In this document: piece by piece, positions 60,523 through 64,000 of the stretch
Layout: every line of letters begins with the position of its first letter
Numbering within the stretch: the first letter of the stretch is position 1
NCBI GenBank assembly: GCA_003599885.1
Contig: QZKW01000089.1
Coordinates: 124,001-188,000, forward strand
Reading direction: 5' to 3'
From: Desulfobacteraceae bacterium
Lineage (GTDB): Bacteria > Desulfobacterota > Desulfobacteria > Desulfobacterales > Desulfosalsimonadaceae
DNA length: 64,000 nt
Made by a program: the position numbers and the translations under genes
The notes under the pieces: generated by a model
Database searches by the model: none
The model's input: the letters and a program-made list of their open reading frames with translations, nothing else
What the model was told of the DNA's origin: nothing

Positions 60523-61368
60523 ATGGGAAATTGTCAGAGCGGGTCCTGCGGCGGTAGTCAGGGACAGGAAAAACAAAAGCAGGAACAGGATGTTAAGGAC
60601 GCATTAGGGAAGATCAAGCATAAATTAATCGTCATGAGCGGCAAAGGGGGGGTGGGCAAAACCAGCGTATCGGTGAACCTTGCCATCGCTTTGGGAGCCA
60701 GAGGGTTTAAGGTCGGCATCATGGATGTGGACCTGCATGGACCGGATGTGCCCCGCATGCTTGGGCTTCAGGGTATGGTGTCGGCTGGCGCCAACAATAA
60801 AATTGAACCCATGACGTATTCGGAGAATATCAGCGCCATTTCCATGGAATGCTTCATGTCCAACAAAGACGATGCGGTCATCTGGCGCGGACCGTTGAAA
60901 CATTCGGCCATCAATCAGTTTATAACGGAAATCGACTGGGGTAATTTAGATTTTCTCATTGTGGATTCACCGCCAGGCACTGGGGATGAACCGTTAAGCG
61001 TGGCCCAGACCATTCCGGACGCCAAAGCGATCATTGTCACCACTCCTCAGGAAGTGGCATTGTCGGACGTCCGTAAATCCATCAATTTTTGCAAAAAAAT
61101 AAACAAACCCATTTTGGGCATGGTGGAAAACATGAGCGGATATGTATGTCCGCATTGCGGAGAAACCGCCGACCTGTTTGGTTCCGGGGGCGGGGAATCC
61201 CTTGCTGCTAAATTCGGAATTGCGTTTCTGGGAAGAGTCCCCTTTGATCCCAAGATTGTTCATGCCGGTGATACGGGTGTGTCCTATCAGGACAATAACA
61301 AGGCGGCCGCCGGTGCCGTGGCTCTGGGGGAAATCGCAGATAAGGTGCTCTCGCTGCTGAATTCATAA
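60523..61368 (+). CDS. mrp: Mrp/NBP35 family Fe-S carrier P-loop ATPase
   Basis: 281 residues. The N terminus is Cys/Gln-rich (MGNCQSGSCGGSQGQEKQ). The deviant Walker A is SGKGGVGKTSVSVNLA, followed by IMDVDLHGPDVPRMLG, and the cluster-binding CPHC (SGYVCPHCGETADLF). It transfers Fe-S clusters to apo-proteins in the cytoplasm. It is preceded by DUF134 and ends just before a bidirectional terminator. Confidence 0.93.
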   Translation: MGNCQSGSCGGSQGQEKQKQEQDVKDALGKIKHKLIVMSGKGGVGKTSVSVNLAIALGARGFKVGIMDVDLHGPDVPRMLGLQGMVSAGANNKIEPMTYSENISAISMECFMSNKDDAVIWRGPLKHSAINQFITEIDWGNLDFLIVDSPPGTGDEPLSVAQTIPDAKAIIVTTPQEVALSDVRKSINFCKKINKPILGMVENMSGYVCPHCGETADLFGSGGGESLAAKFGIAFLGRVPFDPKIVHAGDTGVSYQDNNKAAAGAVALGEIADKVLSLLNS

Positions 61369-61390
61369 AAAAAGCGGCAGGAAAATCAAA

Positions 61391-61435
61391 AAAAGCGCCG
61401 GTGATGGGGCAGCATGCCCATCACCGGCGCTTTTT
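61391..61435. terminator. Bidirectional terminator between mrp and the PPi-phosphofructokinase
   Basis: GCGCCGGTGATGG and CCATCACCGGCGC form a long stem, with AAAA before it and TTTTT after it. It can end both converging genes. Confidence 0.85.
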
Positions 61436-61463
61436 AATTTTGAATGAGCCCCGAGCTGACCGC

Positions 61464-63572
61464 TCAAGGGGTTGTTGTCTGGCCCAGGTTATTCAGGGTC
61501 AGAATAAGCGGCTTGCTCTCGATACTGACCCCTGCGAACCGAATGGGGCCGGGTTTGCGATAGTCATCCGGGCCCGGGGCAGCCGCCAGCCATTTTTCTC
61601 GCAAGGCCTTGACGACCCTGAAGGCCGGGGATTCTGTGTCCACCACCGTTCTTTCAAGGACCAGCGCCAGCTTTCCTTTTCTTTCCTCAAGATGCATGAG
61701 CGGCCCGATGGGTATCCCGATGGGCTCCCATTCTGAAAAATCCTTCCCAAGGTTTTTAATGGCTGCCATTTGTCCGGTGGCACGGTTGGCGATCAACGCA
61801 AATACGGTGCGTCCCAGGTTATAGGTATAGGTGCTGTCAAACCAGGTGGGGTCATTGCCGCGTCCGTCATACCCATAAAAATGGACCTGAGTTTTAAATT
61901 TAGGCACGGTCTCCATGAATACCTTTTGAATCAGCTGGGGAATGTCATCATTTTTTCCAATGATTTTTTCCCGAACCAGCTCGAGGTTGAGTTTTTTAAT
62001 GGAAGTCAGTGAATCCTTTGCCAGCAGAAAAGGCGCGCCGGTATTATAATTTTTAAACAGAACCGGGCCTAATGCACCTGGATCAAATCCGCCCCTCCGA
62101 ATGGTTTTTTCGTACCATTCCGGTTTAATGCCCACCTTATACCGTCCGCCTTCCTGGCGGATTTTCAGGTAGTCTTTGACCAGTTCCAGGATTACTTTTT
62201 CCGTTTCCACCTGAGAAAACTGGAAATTGCCGTGGCTGTCGCGTTCGGTCAGCAGTCCTTCCTGAAAAAACGCCGGTATATCGTTGAACAGGTCGTCATC
62301 CCGGGTATTCCACACGAACAGGTCGTGGCCCTCTCGGGAAAAGCGCGCCAGCCGTCGGAGATAGTCCAGTTTTTCCGTCAGCGTCACGAAATGGGTATGA
62401 AAATCCGTATCGTGAGTCTGGTTGTATTCAGCGATAATGGTGTTGAGTTTAATTATAAAGACTTGAATTTCATTAATAAATTCAAGTATGCCCTCGGGTA
62501 TGACAATCACCCCGTAATTTTTGCCCACCTCGGCCCGCCGCACAATGGCGTTGCAGATGACGCGTGACAGATGCCGAAGGGTCATGCCGTAGGCTGTATA
62601 GTCAATGCTTCCGGAAGCATTGGCTTTTGCGATCCTTTCCGAATCGATGTAGTCGGCCATTTCTTCACCGATCATGCAGAGGTTCGGGTGGACCTGAAGC
62701 GCGACTTCGAGGGCCAGATGGCTAGCCACGCGGCCCATGACCTTGCAAACATGCCAGTATTTGACATCCGAGCTGCTGTCGGTGCATAAATTGCTGATAT
62801 TACGTGCAAACGCCCGCGCTGCGGTGTGGAAACCGAAGGACATGGCGCATAAGGTTTCGCCATGTTTGTCTTTCACCTGAATATCCCCGTCGATGGTTTT
62901 GGGCACCCCGATGACCTGAATGCCGTCATCATAAAGCTCCTGGGCCAGAAATGCCGCATTGGTGTTGGAGTCATCCCCTCCCACAACAACCAGCGCGTCG
63001 AGATTCAACCGTTTGCAGTTTTCCCTGGCCAGCGAGATCTTGCTTTGGGAATCGATTTTGGTGCGGCCGGTCTTGATCATGGAAAAACCGCCCAGATTCC
63101 GGTGGGCATCGATTATTTCCTGAGAAAGTTCCACCACATCAGATTCCAGGATTCCGTCCGGTCCCAGAATAAACCCAAACAGCCGGCTTTCCGGATTGAC
63201 TTTTTTCATGGCGTCATACAGGCCGCCGATCACATTATGACCGCCGGGAGCAGGCCCTCCGGAAAAAACAATTCCGATATTGCGCGGTTTTGTAAAATCC
63301 GATGCATGACGGGAATCCAAAGCCTCGGCTCCGGTTATCTTCTGTACTTTGTTGTTAATTATTTTGGGCAGTTGTTCCCGGGCTGCCGGGTGAATGTGAA
63401 ATTCATATTGAAGCTCCTCTTTGAGGGTGGAAAACGGGTGATTAAAGACGTCGCATACCGGTGGCTGAAATCCCAGCCGCGCCTGAAGATCAGTGGTATT
63501 GGATGTTGTAACGGCCTGTACTTCCGGATTTTCTAAAAAAGAATCCAGATCCATATCGGTGCTTTCCGGCAT
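61464..63572 (-). CDS. pfp: Diphosphate-dependent 6-phosphofructokinase, long form
   Basis: 702 residues. PPi-type markers are GGPAPGGHNVIGG (first Gly loop), GGDDSNTNAAFLAQ (Asp instead of the Gly that accepts ATP) and GVPKTIDGDIQ. Group-II long enzymes of this size are typical of anaerobes and plants. It catalyses the reversible fructose-6-P/fructose-1,6-P2 step with PPi. The left edge of the window carries a second, different phosphofructokinase. GGAGG lies upstream of ATG 63572. Confidence 0.92.
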   Translation of the reverse strand: MPESTDMDLDSFLENPEVQAVTTSNTTDLQARLGFQPPVCDVFNHPFSTLKEELQYEFHIHPAAREQLPKIINNKVQKITGAEALDSRHASDFTKPRNIGIVFSGGPAPGGHNVIGGLYDAMKKVNPESRLFGFILGPDGILESDVVELSQEIIDAHRNLGGFSMIKTGRTKIDSQSKISLARENCKRLNLDALVVVGGDDSNTNAAFLAQELYDDGIQVIGVPKTIDGDIQVKDKHGETLCAMSFGFHTAARAFARNISNLCTDSSSDVKYWHVCKVMGRVASHLALEVALQVHPNLCMIGEEMADYIDSERIAKANASGSIDYTAYGMTLRHLSRVICNAIVRRAEVGKNYGVIVIPEGILEFINEIQVFIIKLNTIIAEYNQTHDTDFHTHFVTLTEKLDYLRRLARFSREGHDLFVWNTRDDDLFNDIPAFFQEGLLTERDSHGNFQFSQVETEKVILELVKDYLKIRQEGGRYKVGIKPEWYEKTIRRGGFDPGALGPVLFKNYNTGAPFLLAKDSLTSIKKLNLELVREKIIGKNDDIPQLIQKVFMETVPKFKTQVHFYGYDGRGNDPTWFDSTYTYNLGRTVFALIANRATGQMAAIKNLGKDFSEWEPIGIPIGPLMHLEERKGKLALVLERTVVDTESPAFRVVKALREKWLAAAPGPDDYRKPGPIRFAGVSIESKPLILTLNNLGQTTTP

Positions 63573-63782
63573 AGCTTCCTCCGCTTATGTGTTTCAGATG
63601 TCCGGTTGATGCCGTCCCCCTGATCCAGCCAGCATAACCTGTTGCTAACAATTATAAAAACGGGCAATCTGTGTCAAGCAAACAATGGAATGTTTTTTCC
63701 GAAGTGACAGTCGTTAATTGACAGAGAGTTTTTTTTATCATAATAACGGCTGAAAATGAATTATTAAAAGGAGAAGGTCGTC

Positions 63783-64000
63783 ATGCTGATCGTCATGCGG
63801 AAGGATGCGAGCCAACAACAGATCGACGCAGTGATGCAGGCGGTTAAATTCAGAGGATGCAAGGCCCGGCCCATTCCGGGCGGGGACCGGGTGTCCATCG
63901 CCGTGCTGTTTAACCAGGGTGCCGTCAATGAGTCATGGTTTGAGGACATGCCGGGAGTCAAGCAGACGATTGCCGTCACTCGTCCCTATAAGCTTGTCGG
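63783..64000 (+). CDS. 3-deoxy-7-phosphoheptulonate synthase, N-terminal fragment
   Basis: 72 codons from ATG 63783 (AAGGAGAAGG upstream), cut by the right edge. The sequence (for example ARPIPGGDRVSIAVLF and MPGVKQTIAVTRPYKLV) matches the N-terminal ferredoxin-like domain of the AroG-type I-beta DAHP synthase, the first enzyme of the shikimate pathway. The catalytic barrel lies outside the window. It is divergent from the phosphofructokinase. Confidence 0.8.
   Translation, partial: MLIVMRKDASQQQIDAVMQAVKFRGCKARPIPGGDRVSIAVLFNQGAVNESWFEDMPGVKQTIAVTRPYKLV

Noticed and set aside
62862-63536. A 224-codon plus-strand frame opposite the PPi-phosphofructokinase
   Set aside because: Antisense to conserved catalytic motifs; no start signal.
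1-64000. CRISPR array, prophage, insertion sequence or integrase
   Set aside because: No regularly spaced repeats, no transposase or phage genes were found on either strand.

Overview
The window reads as chromosome of an anaerobic, Gram-negative bacterium, most likely a sulfate-reducer-type member of the Desulfobacterota (Desulfobacteraceae/Desulfosarcinaceae-like). This is inferred from gene content: a PxxKW cysteine-rich protein, paired 2-hydroxyacyl-CoA dehydratase/benzoyl-CoA-reductase-type subunits, a PPi-type phosphofructokinase, a flavodoxin-ferredoxin fusion, a DUF134-Mrp pair and a FadN-like/thiolase pair. KdsD, LolA and a Kdo/WaaP-like kinase show an outer membrane with LPS. No sulfate-reduction genes lie in the window, so the lineage is an inference. 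Coding density is high, with many overlapping or touching start/stop codons and several TTGACA-N17 promoters. There is no rRNA, no CRISPR array, no insertion sequence and no prophage; one tRNA-Glu(CUC) is present.

Layout. 1-1300: phosphofructokinase (cut by the left edge) and kdsD. 1468-5550: PxxKW protein, a two-gene 2-hydroxyacyl-CoA dehydratase operon, a divergent Cys-rich protein and a small helical protein. 5533-12126: a lipid-modification block (DUF1295, GPH transporter, chalcone-isomerase-like, DUF2177, DUF1365, FAD oxidoreductase, cyclopropane-fatty-acid-synthase-like). 12383-13120: an RHH/PIN toxin-antitoxin pair. 13202-16089: a TIGR02147 protein coupled to a beta-propeller lipoprotein. 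16387-19254: hemerythrin, an unknown protein, TraB, and a decayed AbrB/PIN pair. 19255-22699: an intergenic palindrome element and a chimeric type IIG restriction-modification enzyme. 22783-28769: purN and a GldA/GldF/GldG/DUF4340 ABC operon.

29190-37383: mazG, an alpha/beta hydrolase, a TetR-SCP2-M24 peptidase operon, a WaaP-like kinase with a His-containing membrane protein, a TPR protein and an AGCS symporter. 37625-42621: an orphan GspC-like protein, an ArsR-nitroreductase-exported flavodoxin/ferredoxin operon, and an unusual zinc-ribbon SDR. 42677-50860: ywbE, a LOG protein, tRNA-Glu, a PHP-mltB-PLDc_N operon, radA-rlmE-yebC, and lolA-nadA. 51204-54855: the fatty-acid beta-oxidation pair. 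55171-64000: a tandem cyclic-nucleotide-binding protein, a CDF transporter, serC, hisD, DUF134-mrp, PPi-phosphofructokinase and the start of a DAHP synthase.

How the genes fit together. Core metabolism (glycolysis, purine, His, Ser, NAD and aromatic synthesis, beta-oxidation) is interleaved with small accessory modules. The modules most worth attention are the lipid-modification block in an apparent anaerobe, the redox operon with a Tat-type lipoprotein signal and a possible AUU start, the restriction enzyme with a foreign-looking AT-rich specificity half and a heptanucleotide repeat, the SDR lacking the usual catalytic tyrosine, and the decayed toxin remnant beside a surviving antitoxin.
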